A stretch of DNA of 64,000 nucleotides from Dugong dugon (lineage: Eukaryota; Chordata; Mammalia; Sirenia; Dugongidae): positions 119,159,234 through 119,223,233 of the forward strand of contig CM057462.1 of NCBI GenBank assembly GCA_030035585.1, given 5' to 3'. Made by a program: the position numbers and the translations under genes. Each line of letters starts with the position of its first letter. Within the stretch, counting starts at the first letter, position 1. Of this stretch, positions 35,115-46,009 are shown in pieces. A model generated the notes under the pieces. That model saw only the letters and a program-made list of their open reading frames with translations, ran no database searches and had not been told where the DNA came from.

Positions 35115-35280
35115 AGACTCACAGAGCTACAAGGAACCTTAACTATGATATAGTCTGATTTTAGACATGAGAAACTGGATAGCATAGTAGTTAAATGCCT
35201 AAGGTTATACAGAAGGTCAGCATCACAGCTGGGACTAGGATTCAAGTCTCTGTCTCTCAGGCCAGTGATTTTCCTCCCTA
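35115..35280 (-). mobile_element. MIR-like SINE, diverged
   Basis: The phrases 'ggttatacagaaggtcagca' and 'ctgggactaggattcaagtc' match the reverse of the MIR head region. Confidence 0.55.
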
Positions 35281-35721
35281 TAAACATACTATTAAAATCT
35301 ACTGAATCAAAGAATATGGGACATTAAAAATGTTTCCTTTATGTAGGCATGATATTTGACACTAGTTTTCTAAAGAAATTAATTCTAAAGCATAAGAGAA
35401 TCATATTGATATCATTTTTTTTTTGTTAGTATTGGTCTTAGATAATGTTATATCATTTCCTCTTATTATTGTCAAAGGTTGAGAAGATACGTATAAAAAA
35501 TAAATCGGAAGTCCTTGTTATATGGGTTAGAATTATCCTTGATAAATGGAAGCTGTGTATTAGCTATTTCTTATGCCTCTTTTTTATGCACTTTGGAGTT
35601 TTTTGAGATTCAACTCCAGGGCTTAAGTCTAGGTGCAAGGATGACTGGGTTAACCGACGTTATTCCACGGTGAAAAACTAGTAAAAGTAAAGGTCACCAC
35701 CAACCAGCTGTCAAACAAATA

Positions 35722-35917
35722 AAACCCGTTGCTGTTGATTCTGACTCATAGAGACCCTATAAGACAGAGTAGAACTGCCCCATAGGGTTTCCTAGGCCAT
35801 AATCTTTACAGAAGTTGACTTCCACATCTTTTTCTGGCAGAGCAGTTTGTAGGTTTGAACTGCTGACCCTTTGGTTAGCAGCTGAGCAATTAACCGCTGT
35901 GCCACCAGGGCTCCTAA
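35722..35917 (-). mobile_element. AfroSINE (long variant)
   Basis: It runs from 'aaacccgttgctgttgattc' to 'gccaccagggctcc', with the insert around 'aatctttacagaagttgact'. The flank 'tcaaacaaata' occurs on both sides (35711-35721 and 35918-35928). Confidence 0.92.
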
Positions 35918-36242
35918 TCAAACAAATAGATGAAAAAAATTGTCTTTGAATTAAATAATTCCTGAGAGATGTATATAAATTGTTGTCACGGTTAGAAGTC
36001 AGAAAGAATGGGATACATAAAGTTCTATAACTTAATGCTGCTTCCTGAAATGCAAATATAAATAATCCTGAGATGTGAGGGTGGAGTTAGAGGGGACACA
36101 ATTTATTGCTCCAGAAAATGTGGCAGCATTATGTTACACTTTAATGCAAATTTAATAAACTATGACTCTGTATCTCATTTTTCCTACCAACAATTATCTT
36201 CACCTTCATAGAGTTGTAATCAATATTTAAATCCTAAAACAG

Positions 36243-36472
36243 AATGTCACAGTGATTAAGATTCTAACACACCTAATAACCTGGGTTTCCTAGTAACTAA
36301 CTGTGGAACCTTCGGCAAATTACTTAACTCTCAGTGTCTTACTCTATAAAACAGGAATAATGATAGTATCAACTTCATAGCATTGTTCTGAGGATTAAAT
36401 TAAATGTACAGTCCTTAAAATAGTGCCTGGCTCTTTGCAAGCACTCAGTAAAAGTTAGCTATAATAATTTTA
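36243..36472 (+). mobile_element. MIR SINE
   Basis: The order 'gtgattaagattctaacaca', 'ggcaaattacttaactctca' and 'agcactcagtaaaagttagc' follows the MIR consensus nearly end to end. Confidence 0.88.
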
Positions 36473-37020
36473 ATATGCAAACATATACTTATGACTCATA
36501 TCTTAATCATTTATTTAAATTATTTTAGTTTTACAGTTCGTTGGATTTTATATTAACTATGATAAGGGTGTCGTTTTCAATTAATTGATGCCCAATGGTT
36601 ATCAATAAAGAGAATGTGACATGTTCTTTTCCTCAGAATCTTTCCTTAATGAAGAAGATATTTGGAAAAAATTAAAATATTATTTAAGGTGCTTCATGTC
36701 TTTTGGCTTAAAACATATTATTTAATTTAAATGCTGCTTATAGTAAATAACCCAAGAAAATAATACAATCTAGATCTTTAGGGTTCCCAGAAAGTTGGCT
36801 TTGGCCTGGGATGAGGGAGATGGGTAGGTGAGGTCCAACAGTCTATGGAATATGAGTGGAATACTTGAGGGATAAACTACATTCTAAAACTGACAACAGA
36901 AAATGTAAGATTGGTAGGCTTATATCCTATTTCTTATATCCCATTAACACCAACAACTATCAAGACTCATGCTAAGACATGCACTCAGTTAATCAGAAAG
37001 AGTAGAAAGTTCAAACCTAC

Positions 37021-37074
37021 TGAAGGTCCTGCCTTTCCTCTCATCCCCGGAGGTCCTGGCAAACCGACAGCTCC
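37021..37074 (-). CDS. COL24A1: Collagen triple-helix exon, 54 bp
   Basis: The minus strand reads GAVGLPGPPGMRGKAGPS, six Gly-X-Y triplets in phase 0, with acceptor 'gttcttttag' and donor 'gtaggtttga'. It is the last member of the four-exon cluster. About 3.4 kb of intron with an antisense-to-window AfroSINE (35722-35917) and MIR copies separates it from the final exon in the window. Confidence 0.87.
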
Positions 37075-37339
37075 CTAAAAGAACAGAATAGGCCAGGAAG
37101 AGAACAGCTATTATATCACAAAAGGCAGCGATGCCTTTATTTACAAACTACTAGAAAATTTCATGGAAGTATTCTAAAGAATTGAGAAAACTGTTTAAAC
37201 AAGACATGTAAAACCATATCGATAGCATATCCTAACAAGATATATGGTTAAAATAATGAGAACTTTTTTCTTTTGAAAGAGTTCACACATTCTCACTGGC
37301 TTTTGCGTATTTACATAAAATTAATGGTATAAAAGTTAC

Positions 37340-37393
37340 CTTGTCTCCAGGATACCCTGTTTCTCCTGGCTCTCCTGCAATGCCTTGTTCACC
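37340..37393 (-). CDS. COL24A1: Collagen triple-helix exon, 54 bp
   Basis: The minus strand reads GEQGIAGEPGETGYPGDK, six Gly-X-Y triplets in phase 0, with acceptor 'gttctctag' and donor 'gtaacttt'. It is rich in acidic residues and contains a tyrosine. Of the eight exons this one and the next contributed most to the COL24A1 call, again from memory. Confidence 0.88.
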
Positions 37394-37634
37394 CTAGAGA
37401 ACACAATTTCTTACAAAGACACTTACGTACTGCAAACATGGCAATATTATATAAGAAAACAAATATTAATTATTAAAAAAAAATGTATCTATTTTTCCTA
37501 CTTCTGAGAAAAAATATATAATTGATAATATACATTAGTTCCAGTAAATAAAAACAAAATATTTTATAAGTTGTATTGACTTAAGGAAAAAATGTGATAA
37601 ATTATCTCTATGATAATGTAAACATTTAAATCAC

Positions 37635-37679
37635 CTTATCACCTTTGATTCCAGGTAGTCCCTTATTCCCTGAGAGACC
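37635..37679 (-). CDS. COL24A1: Collagen triple-helix exon, 45 bp
   Basis: The minus strand reads GLSGNKGLPGIKGDK, five Gly-X-Y triplets in phase 0. The acceptor follows a run of T residues ('ttttttttttag') and the donor is 'gtgatttaaa'. The two GxKGxK-like triplets give it a basic face. The intron to the next exon is about 241 bp. Confidence 0.87.
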
Positions 37680-37756
37680 CTAAAAAAAAAAAGTGATATT
37701 TTGTGACATCACAAAGAAATTAAAGGGAAATATTCATTATGAAAATAGAACCATAC

Positions 37757-37810
37757 CATTGGGCCAGGAATTCCAGAAGGTCCAACTGGTCCCACAGAGC
37801 CAACACTGCC
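37757..37810 (-). CDS. COL24A1: Collagen triple-helix exon, 54 bp
   Basis: The minus strand reads GSVGSVGPVGPSGIPGPM, six Gly-X-Y triplets in phase 0, after the acceptor 'ctgtttttcag' and before the donor 'gtatggt'. It is the first of four exons packed into 790 bp. The intron that follows is only 77 bp, close to the minimum for mammals. Confidence 0.88.
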
Positions 37811-37899
37811 CTGAAAAACAGTAAGAAAGGCAAATTAAGCATCCAGTAGGATTAGAAAAGACAATGTGGTAAACTTAATTAACTGATCAACCGAGAAGT

Positions 37900-38190
37900 G
37901 ACCATCTCACTCAGCTCCCCACACATGCCTTGTTCTTCAACACTTCTTTTCCTCTCCACATTCATACATCACACCAATCTTTCAAGCTTTAGCCAAGTTC
38001 GTCTTATTTCCTGAAGCCTTCCCACACTGGTCTAGTCCACAAGCATCCTTCCCTCCTTTGTACTCCTATACTACTATACATGACACTCAATTTGCAATAT
38101 TTCTCCAACTAGATAGTATCTTAAAGATAGGGTATATATTTCTGTGTCCCATACCCAGGAAGTATTTAATAAATATTTAATTTGATTGCC
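37900..38190 (+). mobile_element. L2 LINE fragment
   Basis: 'cctgaagccttcccacactg' and then 'agtatttaataaatatttaa' match the L2 3' end pattern. Confidence 0.5.
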
Positions 38191-38639
38191 TTAGACTTTT
38201 ATTTCATTATTTTATTCAGCAAATATTTACTGAGCAGTTATTATGTGCTAGGTGTTCTAATAATTTGATTTCATGATCTGAAATTTGCAGAGTGAGAATA
38301 TTTACCATAATTTTAAAGATAAACCGAGTAGTGAAAAATAAAGGCTCTACTCTGGACTTATCTCATTCTTTCATTGTTCAACATTTATTGACTATAATAT
38401 ATACCAGACACGGTAGTAGTATTGAGGGATTTAAAAAAAAAGACATAGTGTCTAACTTCAAGTATCTCAGTTTATTGCTCCAAAGCAAGATTTCTCAAAA
38501 CAGAACTATAACTATGGTCTCCTGAAAGCATAAGACTTAAAACAACTCCTTTAATGTGTTACCTTCTTCATCCTCTGAGACCATGTTGGGTCAATCCTCC
38601 CTTTTATGATTTCAAAATGTTAAGGAATTCTAAAAGTTG

Positions 38640-39050
38640 TATTTTTGACAAATGCTGAAAATGTTGCTTTTAATAACCTCTGACAGTTCTCCAACCCCTA
38701 TTACTTAGAATCCAAATTTCTTAGGATAGCATACCAAGTCCTTACTTCCAGACTTCCACCAACCTATCCAGTCTCAACCCCTTCCATTTTCCCCATCCCC
38801 CTTCATGTCTCCCTCCCTCAGATCATACATGCTCTCACTCTTTACCTGCTCCAAGTCTTTGAAAGGAGTTCCCACTACTGGGATACCCTTCTACTACACT
38901 AAGAACACTGCACTATAACTTTTCTTTCAAACTTCCTAGTCTGTATATTCTGTGAGATCAGAGCATGTTTTATTCATTTTTTAAAATTTCTAAGAGCTAA
39001 CATAACTGACACATAATCTTTTTGAAATAAATGAGTATGGAATGAATACT
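38640..39050 (+). mobile_element. L2 LINE fragment
   Basis: 'tccctccctcagatcataca', then 'tttctttcaaacttcctagt' and 'gaaataaatgagtatggaat' match L2, with moderate support. Confidence 0.5.
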
Positions 39051-40410
39051 GAAGAAAGTAATAAACTTTAAAAATAAATTTAAAACTGTGATTTTTAGAA
39101 CTCTATCTCCCAACATAACAGAGTATTTCTAATAGTCTACATTTACACAACACAAATTTCAGAATGGAAAATATGACATCTTCACTTCTGGATGAGTCCC
39201 GAAGTCTGTGAAATATAACTAAGATAAATTATCTCCAACATGTTTAATCCTGCAATATATTGGACTGTGAGAGGTAAACAGTAATACTTTCCAATAGATA
39301 CACAATATTAATACATCATTGCTTGTAATTCCAAATTCTGTCAATAGGAAACAATTATTCTTATGACTACAGTGGCTAGTTTATCCAAAGTTCAGTATGC
39401 TTCAAAGTTCATAGTTTTAAAACTTATGATAGGCTCAAAAAATACAATGGACATCTCTGTTTGAAAAATTTGTGGGAATAAACCACGCAAGTATGGAAAA
39501 AGATACGTTACATAAAAACAAAAAAATATCTTTGTGTTATGCTGTTTTTCTCCTAGATAATATAATATTCTTAACTTTTGTTTCAGTAACTATATCACTG
39601 TGCAAAACCTAGCATCTTTAGGTGAATGCAGTTTGTATGCATAATATTCTATTTTATTTTTTAGTGATTCTAAAAGAAAATCACAAAATAGTATTAGGAA
39701 ATATCAAAAAACACATACATTATAAAGGACTTAGTAAAATAGAGAGCTAAAAAGTAAAAAGTGTATCTTTTGGCTACAGAAATGTCCAAGAAACACCAAG
39801 GATTTTGTGGCATGCCACAAGTTGTGTGACAAATTCTATTCCTGAAAAATTACAGCCTTCTGAAAGTGATCCATGAGCTCAAAAGCAGTTTTCAGTTCCA
39901 TAAAGTTTACCTGAAAGTCCTTCAGCATTCCCTACCTACTACACTCCTAAAGCATGAGAAGATGCAGCAAACAGAAGAAACGCTTTCAAGCATGGGAGCT
40001 TAGCTGAGGGTGTCTGTGATATACAGCACCAGAGGCAGAAGAGCCTCTCAGACGGCTATAAGTAATAGAGAACTTCGAGTCAAAGTAAGTCAAGAAATAA
40101 ACCCAAAGGATAGATTCTTTATATAAAAACAGCAACCATCAACCAATTAATAAGAATTCATATGAGTATATTACGAGAAGGACTGTGAGTTCTGCCTTGG
40201 GCTTTTCAACCATACCCATCCGTACTCACAGGCAATGATCACTATCACTAGCATAACTAAGAAAACAAACGACAATAATCAACTGCTTGGAAAAAATAAT
40301 TTAGAGAGAGCGGTATCATCTCTTGTCAGAAACTATACCTGCTGGAAGGGAGCACCTGAGATATAAAGCAGAGGCTTCAATTCTGGGCAAGCAAACCGCT
40401 TACTATGAAA
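39050..40410. other. Intron, AT-rich, nothing recognised
   Basis: No Gly-X-Y exon or named repeat was recognised. Confidence 0.5.
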
Positions 40411-41045
40411 TACAAAAGTTCTTCATAATCTTTCTCGATTACCTTCAATTCCACTCATCTCCTTCCATTCCGCTCCCATCCCTTCATGCTTCCTAGACCA
40501 TAATCCCACTACTCCTCTTTCCATTTCCCAAACATTCCATTTTCCTCTCTTCTGTGTGTTTGTGCATGGCATTATTCCACCTTTAGAGCCATTTTCAAGA
40601 TACAACTTAAAAAACATCTCCTTTATGAAGCCTACTCTGACTCTCAGAGATAACGTAAATTGCTCCTTTCTCAGTGGTTTTACATTTAATCCAGTATAGC
40701 AGTAATCATATTGTATGACACTGCTTATTTATCCGTCTATGGTATGCCATTAGACTTTAATGTTGTCAAAAACAGGAATCTTGACTTGTTCTTATTTTCA
40801 GCCCAGTGTTTTGACATACCAAATGGCTTGCACTTGTCTAGTAACTTAAAGGTTGTCAGTTTGAGCCCACTTGGCGGCACTGTGGAACCTTGAAAGATCT
40901 GGCAATCTGCTTCCATACAGATTACAGCCAAGAAACCCTATGGAGCAGTTCTGTAACACATGGGCTTGCCACGAGTTGGAATCAATTCCATGGTAATGGG
41001 TTTGGTTTGGTTTACTTTGATACATAGTTGGTACTCATACTGTTT
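40410..41045 (+). mobile_element. L2 LINE fragment split by an AfroSINE
   Basis: L2-like text ('cctttatgaagcctactctg') reaches 'cagcccagtgttttgacata' at 40819 and resumes after the SINE with 'gatacatagttggtactcat', the expected next bases of an L2 end. Confidence 0.6.
40820..41018 (+). mobile_element. AfroSINE, diverged
   Basis: The copy contains 'agaaaccctatggagcagtt', 'gccacgagttggaatcaatt' and 'taatgggtttggtttggttt'. It inserted in the L2 tail. Confidence 0.85.
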
Positions 41046-41164
41046 TGATTAAAAAAATTAATAGAGGTAATAATAATTGCTCTATCTTCTTTACACCTTG
41101 TTCAGGAGCAAATCAGATATGTATGTAAAAGTACTATGACAAGCATCATCTATATCAATGTGAA

Positions 41165-41366
41165 GGAGCCCTGGTGGCACAATAGTTGAGTGCTACGCTG
41201 TTAACTCAAAAGTTGGTGGTTCAAACTCAGCAGCAGCTACGCAAGAGAAAAGACCTGGCGATCTCCTCCTGTGAAGACTACAGACTGGAAGCCTTATGGT
41301 GCAGTTCTACTCTATCTTATAGGGTCGCCATGAGTAGGAATCGATTCTATGACACTCAACAACATG
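41165..41366 (+). mobile_element. AfroSINE (long variant)
   Basis: It runs from 'ggagccctggtggcacaata' to 'tatgacactcaacaacatg'. Flanks 'tcaatgtgaa' (41155-41164) and 'tcaatgtggaa' (41367-41377) are the target duplication. Confidence 0.9.
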
Positions 41367-42031
41367 TCAATGTGGAAGAGATGAGGCCAACAAAGGTGAC
41401 TGTTGGTATCATTAGCCACTTCTTTTTCTGTAGAATCTCTTCCTATCTTTCAAGAGGTAAGTGGAGAGAAAGGATTGAAAACTTAGTTTATTTTTACTAG
41501 AACTATTATGTATCAGGCACTGCACTACATCCAGGAACTAAAAGATGAATAAAAGTTAATTAGGCAAAAATGAAGGTAGGTGTTTCAGATAGACAAACAT
41601 GTGCAAAGACCTTGTAGTATGGATGTTGCATGGCATCTGAGAAAGAACAGCTTTGTGAGTCCACAAAGTGTGAGTCCTCAAGATGTAGATAAGAACCAAC
41701 CAGGCTAGCTACCTTGGGCCATGCTAAGATTGTTGGTCTTAAGTTTAAGATTAACAAGAGAAACTTTTGAGTTAACCAATTTAATGCTAATGAGTTAAAT
41801 GAAGTGTCTATAGAGTATCTTTGGAGTCCAACTCCCTTCGCTGCTTCTTTTCTTTCACCATTAATAAGGTCACTGTCTACTATCTACAGGTTTAACCCTA
41901 TTCTAGGTTCTAAGGAAAATACTGGTCCTTTGGGGTAAATGAAAACCACCTGTACACAGTTTCTCATAAAAGCCTAAATAAATCTTACAACACAGAAAAT
42001 ATACATTTTAAGATTGGATAAATTTTTAAAA

Positions 42032-42216
42032 GGTGGTATAGCACAGTGATTAGAACTTTGGACTCTGGATTTAGATCACCTGGCTTCAAATCTGGGCTCA
42101 AGCCCTTATGAGCAAAGTGGTCTTGGGTTGTTCTGGGAATTAAATGAGATAACATTTGTGACTACCACATAGAAAAGACAAAATGAATGTGAGCTGCTAC
42201 TACTACTACTATTATG
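42032..42216 (+). mobile_element. MIR SINE
   Basis: 'cacagtgattagaactttgg' and then 'atctgggctcaagcccttat' follow the MIR head; a short CTA triplet run ends it. Confidence 0.75.
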
Positions 42217-42835
42217 TAAGAGAAAAGTGTAAATGTCTTGGACTCACTCAGGTTCTCTGACTCTAAATGCTATACTTTTGTCATCCCAAGACGGCAAGTT
42301 AAAACTTGTTATGCTGACTTTCACTTTATCCCAGCTCAAATAACTGAACTCCTGCCTTATTTTTTTGAGTAAGTTGTCATCTTGTGCCTTAGGGCAGCTA
42401 AAGATAGGGGAAAGAATGCTGAATTTGGAGTCAGAAGACATGTGTTCAAATTCAGGCTAAAGATATTATGACTGTAATTTATGCTATAAAACTCTAGAGT
42501 CTTTATTACCCTTTACATGTTAAAACAAGTTCTAAATTGATTTTTAAGAAGTTTACCTCTGCCCATAGTCATGTCCCACTTTTGTGTGAATATAGGTAGT
42601 TTACTATTAAGATTCTATTCTCATTACGTTTCATAAAAGAATGTTAATCCTGCCTTTAGCTCAGCTGAATGTTAAAGCATATGGCTCCCAATTTATATAA
42701 AATATAAAATGTCTGCAATTCATATTCCTGTCATGAACCATAAGCTTGGTTGAGAGAAATATATATTTATGAAGATATATCAGAAGTAGCAGTCTGTTCA
42801 TTCCAATGAAAATTCTAAAATCTATCCTTGATCAT

Positions 42836-42886
42836 TGGTTCGCTATGACTCGGAATCGACTCAATGGCAGCGGGTTTTTGTTTTGG
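42836..42886 (+). mobile_element. Very short 5'-truncated AfroSINE tail with perfect target duplication
   Basis: Only the last ~51 bases of the SINE are present ('cgctatgactcggaatcgac' to 'ttttgg'). The 13 bases 'tatccttgatcat' are identical at 42823-42835 and 42887-42899. Confidence 0.92.
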
Positions 42887-43558
42887 TATCCTTGATCATC
42901 AGGAAGCTACATATCTTGACTACATTGTTTTGACCTCCACAGACTTACATTTACTAAGCTGTGCTTTGCCTACATCAGAAACTCCAATGAAACTTAGAGT
43001 TGAATTCACTGTCTAAAAATTGATTATGTGGACAAATAATATAGTCACTTGTACTTTCAGTATAATAAATTAGGTATTAAATGTTTAATAATGCTGGTGA
43101 AGTCTGTTTCCTTCTGTTGTTCAGGATAGCTTCCCTAAGGATTTAGTCAGTTTGATTTCATGACCAGTTTACAGTTACTATGTGATTTTGTTTACAACTC
43201 TCTCTCTCAAGACTGGACAGTATGGAAGACTTTCAAAGAAAGAGGTGGCTATTTGATGTCATATATTTTTGAGAAAGCTGGGCCTTGACAAAGTAACCTT
43301 TAATGAGACAGGCATAAATATATACATACATACAAATCTATACAAATATACTCTTGTTTTAGCTTATTGTAAAATTTAATTTTTTAACCCATAATACTGG
43401 TCTAATTTGCATATCTGGTTGAAAAATACATTTGAACAAGGTTGATAGCCAACAATGACACTAAAAATTCTCCTCTTTCTAAAGTTCTAACATAGGTATC
43501 AAATATAAATTATACAATGAAATATTTTATAACAATAATGATATTTAGTGATACTCAC

Positions 43559-43603
43559 TCTAAGTCCAGGAAATCCTGGAGGGCCAATGCTACCTACAAA
43601 TCC
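43559..43603 (-). CDS. COL24A1: Collagen triple-helix exon, 45 bp
   Basis: The minus strand reads GFVGSIGPPGFPGLR, five Gly-X-Y triplets in phase 0, bounded by the acceptor 'ttttatacag' and the donor 'gtgagtat'. It contains one GPP triplet and is otherwise hydrophobic. An intron of about 5.7 kb follows, holding L2, MIR and several AfroSINE insertions, before the tight exon cluster at 37.0-37.8 kb. Confidence 0.86.
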
Positions 43604-45475
43604 CTGTATAAAAGAAATGGGAAAATTGATTAAATATGATTCTGGAACAGCTTTAGAGAGTCCCAACTACTAAGAATATTTTCTGAAGAGGAAGACATAA
43701 ATCTCTAGGAAAGAATATATCAAATTTTACCTTCTACTACATCTAACTTCTGAAACTTCCCTACTCTTATGCATCCTCCTGAGAAGTGCAAATCTGTGAT
43801 GGCAGTTTATGTTCTTCAAAAGTCCTTGGCTCCCTGATTTTGGATGCTAGGTCTACCATCTAGCCTAGGATATAAATTTCTCTACGCCTCCTATGTATCT
43901 AATAAAGGAAGTAAGTTCCATTAGTAATCAACATTATAGATGAAACGAGCCTGTAAATATTGTATGAAAAGACAGGTGATCAGCATATAAGTTTAGAACA
44001 TTTGCACACTGTTGAAAGTACTGTCAACTCTTTAGAAGTACATTTAAATTCTCTAAATTTCAGTTTCCTCACTTATAAATTAGAACAATAGTATTTGTTT
44101 TCATTGTCATAAAGATCACAATAAAAAGTATAGCATATGTACATAAAAGGTTTTGAAATTTTTACAAAGCATGATATAAATGTAAAAAATTACCAACATT
44201 ATTAAATTATTTATATAAATGTAAGATTTTTAATTATCAGTATTAATTTTTCCAGTTGATTTGTGGTGGGTCTTTTCAACTCGTTTTCATTATAAATAGT
44301 CTTTAAGATAATTCATATTCCACTCCAAAAACCTCTTCAGGAAACACTGTATCATATTTTAAATGAAGAACATATTTCAAAAGGAAAGTTTTAAATATTG
44401 TAGACAACAATACTCAAACCCTGACAGACTTTATGTATATTTAACTGACAAAAAAATTAAATAACACAGCCTCACACTAGGCACTCAAGTCCATGAATGG
44501 TATTAAAGAGAAAACTAAATATTACTTACTTTATTATGCTTGGAATGGGAAGCTCCCCAGAATCATAAGCAAGAAAAAGATGGTAAACATTCTACTTAAA
44601 ATGTCATTAAAGCTGTAAACAACTTCTTTGGAAATCTGTTCTACTTCTAACTGCCATGCCTTATAACAAATAAAACTTCATTTAAATTCACTGAGTTAGC
44701 TAATACAGTTATAATTTGGAAAGAGAAATAAAACTATCTTCAAATACTTAATTTTAAACATAAATCCTAGTGGTTTACATATGTCTAAAAATAGGAACTG
44801 TTCCTAATTTAGTCTAAAAGGACTTTTGTGGTTGATTCTCGTTCACCTTAAAATCTTACAAAAAGAATGTGTGTATGGCATGGACAGGAGAGGATAGTGA
44901 CTGGATGCTCTTTGAGGGAAAAAAAAGGAAGCTACTTCTACCTAGTATTAAATAATAACAATTAATCAACATTATTTGATAATGTAATTAAATGAATTTT
45001 AGAATGGTAACTCTTCCCCTAATTTGAACAGTAACACCTAAACAATCCCAAAATAGATGGCTTTGTTATAAAACACTAAAAAATTAGACAGCTCAGTGAC
45101 AGATCTGAGTCCAAAAGAGCAATCAATGAGCACACAATTTTTACATGAGGCTGGTTAGTACTTTCATGTGCATGAAAGGCTTCCTTCTTGCCCCAAAAAC
45201 GTACAAGTTAGTATTGCCATCATATAGTTCTAATATTTATATAACCACATTTAATGTGGTTAAAGTGATGAATTTTATGATTGTCTCTCAAGACAGAATT
45301 TTTGGCTTATTTGCAATGTTGAAAAAGCACAAATCAGAGTTTGCACAGTGGTTCAAAACTGTCTGTCAAGTAGTGCTTATTCACAGAACATGGTAATGAG
45401 GATGGTAAATGTAGTTGCTATGGAGTGTGAGCGATGTAAGATTTATGTAAGATTAGACCATCACACCATACTCAC
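43604..45475. other. Collagen intron, AT-rich
   Basis: No SINE, LINE or exon recognised in this 1.9 kb intron. Confidence 0.55.
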
Positions 45476-45529
45476 AGGACTACCATCAGGACCAGCAGGG
45501 CCTCTGTCTCCAAAGTCACCTGGAAAGCC
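45476..45529 (-). CDS. COL24A1: Collagen triple-helix exon, 54 bp
   Basis: The minus strand reads GFPGDFGDRGPAGPDGSP, six Gly-X-Y triplets in phase 0, after the acceptor 'ctgtaccag' and before the donor 'gtgagtatgg'. The donor matches the GTGAGT consensus. Charged Asp and Arg residues alternate with Gly-Pro, typical of a fibrillar helix. The neighbouring exon is about 1.9 kb downstream at 43559-43603, and the RTE insertion at 46010-48714 begins only about 480 bp upstream of its acceptor. Confidence 0.88.
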
Positions 45530-45892
45530 CTGGTACAGAGAAACAGGAAGAATGCTCTTAAAGCCAAAATACATAAATAATTCACTTATTTCTGAAAAGC
45601 AACTTAGATAATATTTATATCCTAATCCTTAAACTGTAATACAAAATTGTATATTTTTGCATAATAATTCATAGATTTTGGCAAGTACTTTATTTCTGTA
45701 TTTCATAAAAATTATTTTACATGCCACATAATATATAAAGAAAGCTAAGTTGGAGAAGACAGAAACGTGTTCATTACTATATAAAAAAATCACTGAATGA
45801 GCGGGAACATAATCAAGATTTCTGGCTGACCAATTCATTAGTGTCTCCACTATTTCATTCTATTTGTACACCCAGACCACAAAGAATAAAAT

Positions 45893-46009
45893 GGCTAATG
45901 TTATTAAGCAATTACCATATATTAAGAGTTTAATATACATTATTATGTATAAACTACCTTATTTAATCTTCACAACAGATCTATTTGATAGATATTAATA
46001 TTATCCTCA
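45893..46009 (-). mobile_element. MIR SINE, left half (split by RTE)
   Basis: 'cttatttaatcttcacaaca' and then 'attaatattatcctca' match the reverse MIR core. The other half lies at 48718-48862. Confidence 0.8.

Noticed and set aside
40338..40362. Possible splice-like signal 'tatacctgctgg'
   Set aside because: No Gly-X-Y pattern in any frame.
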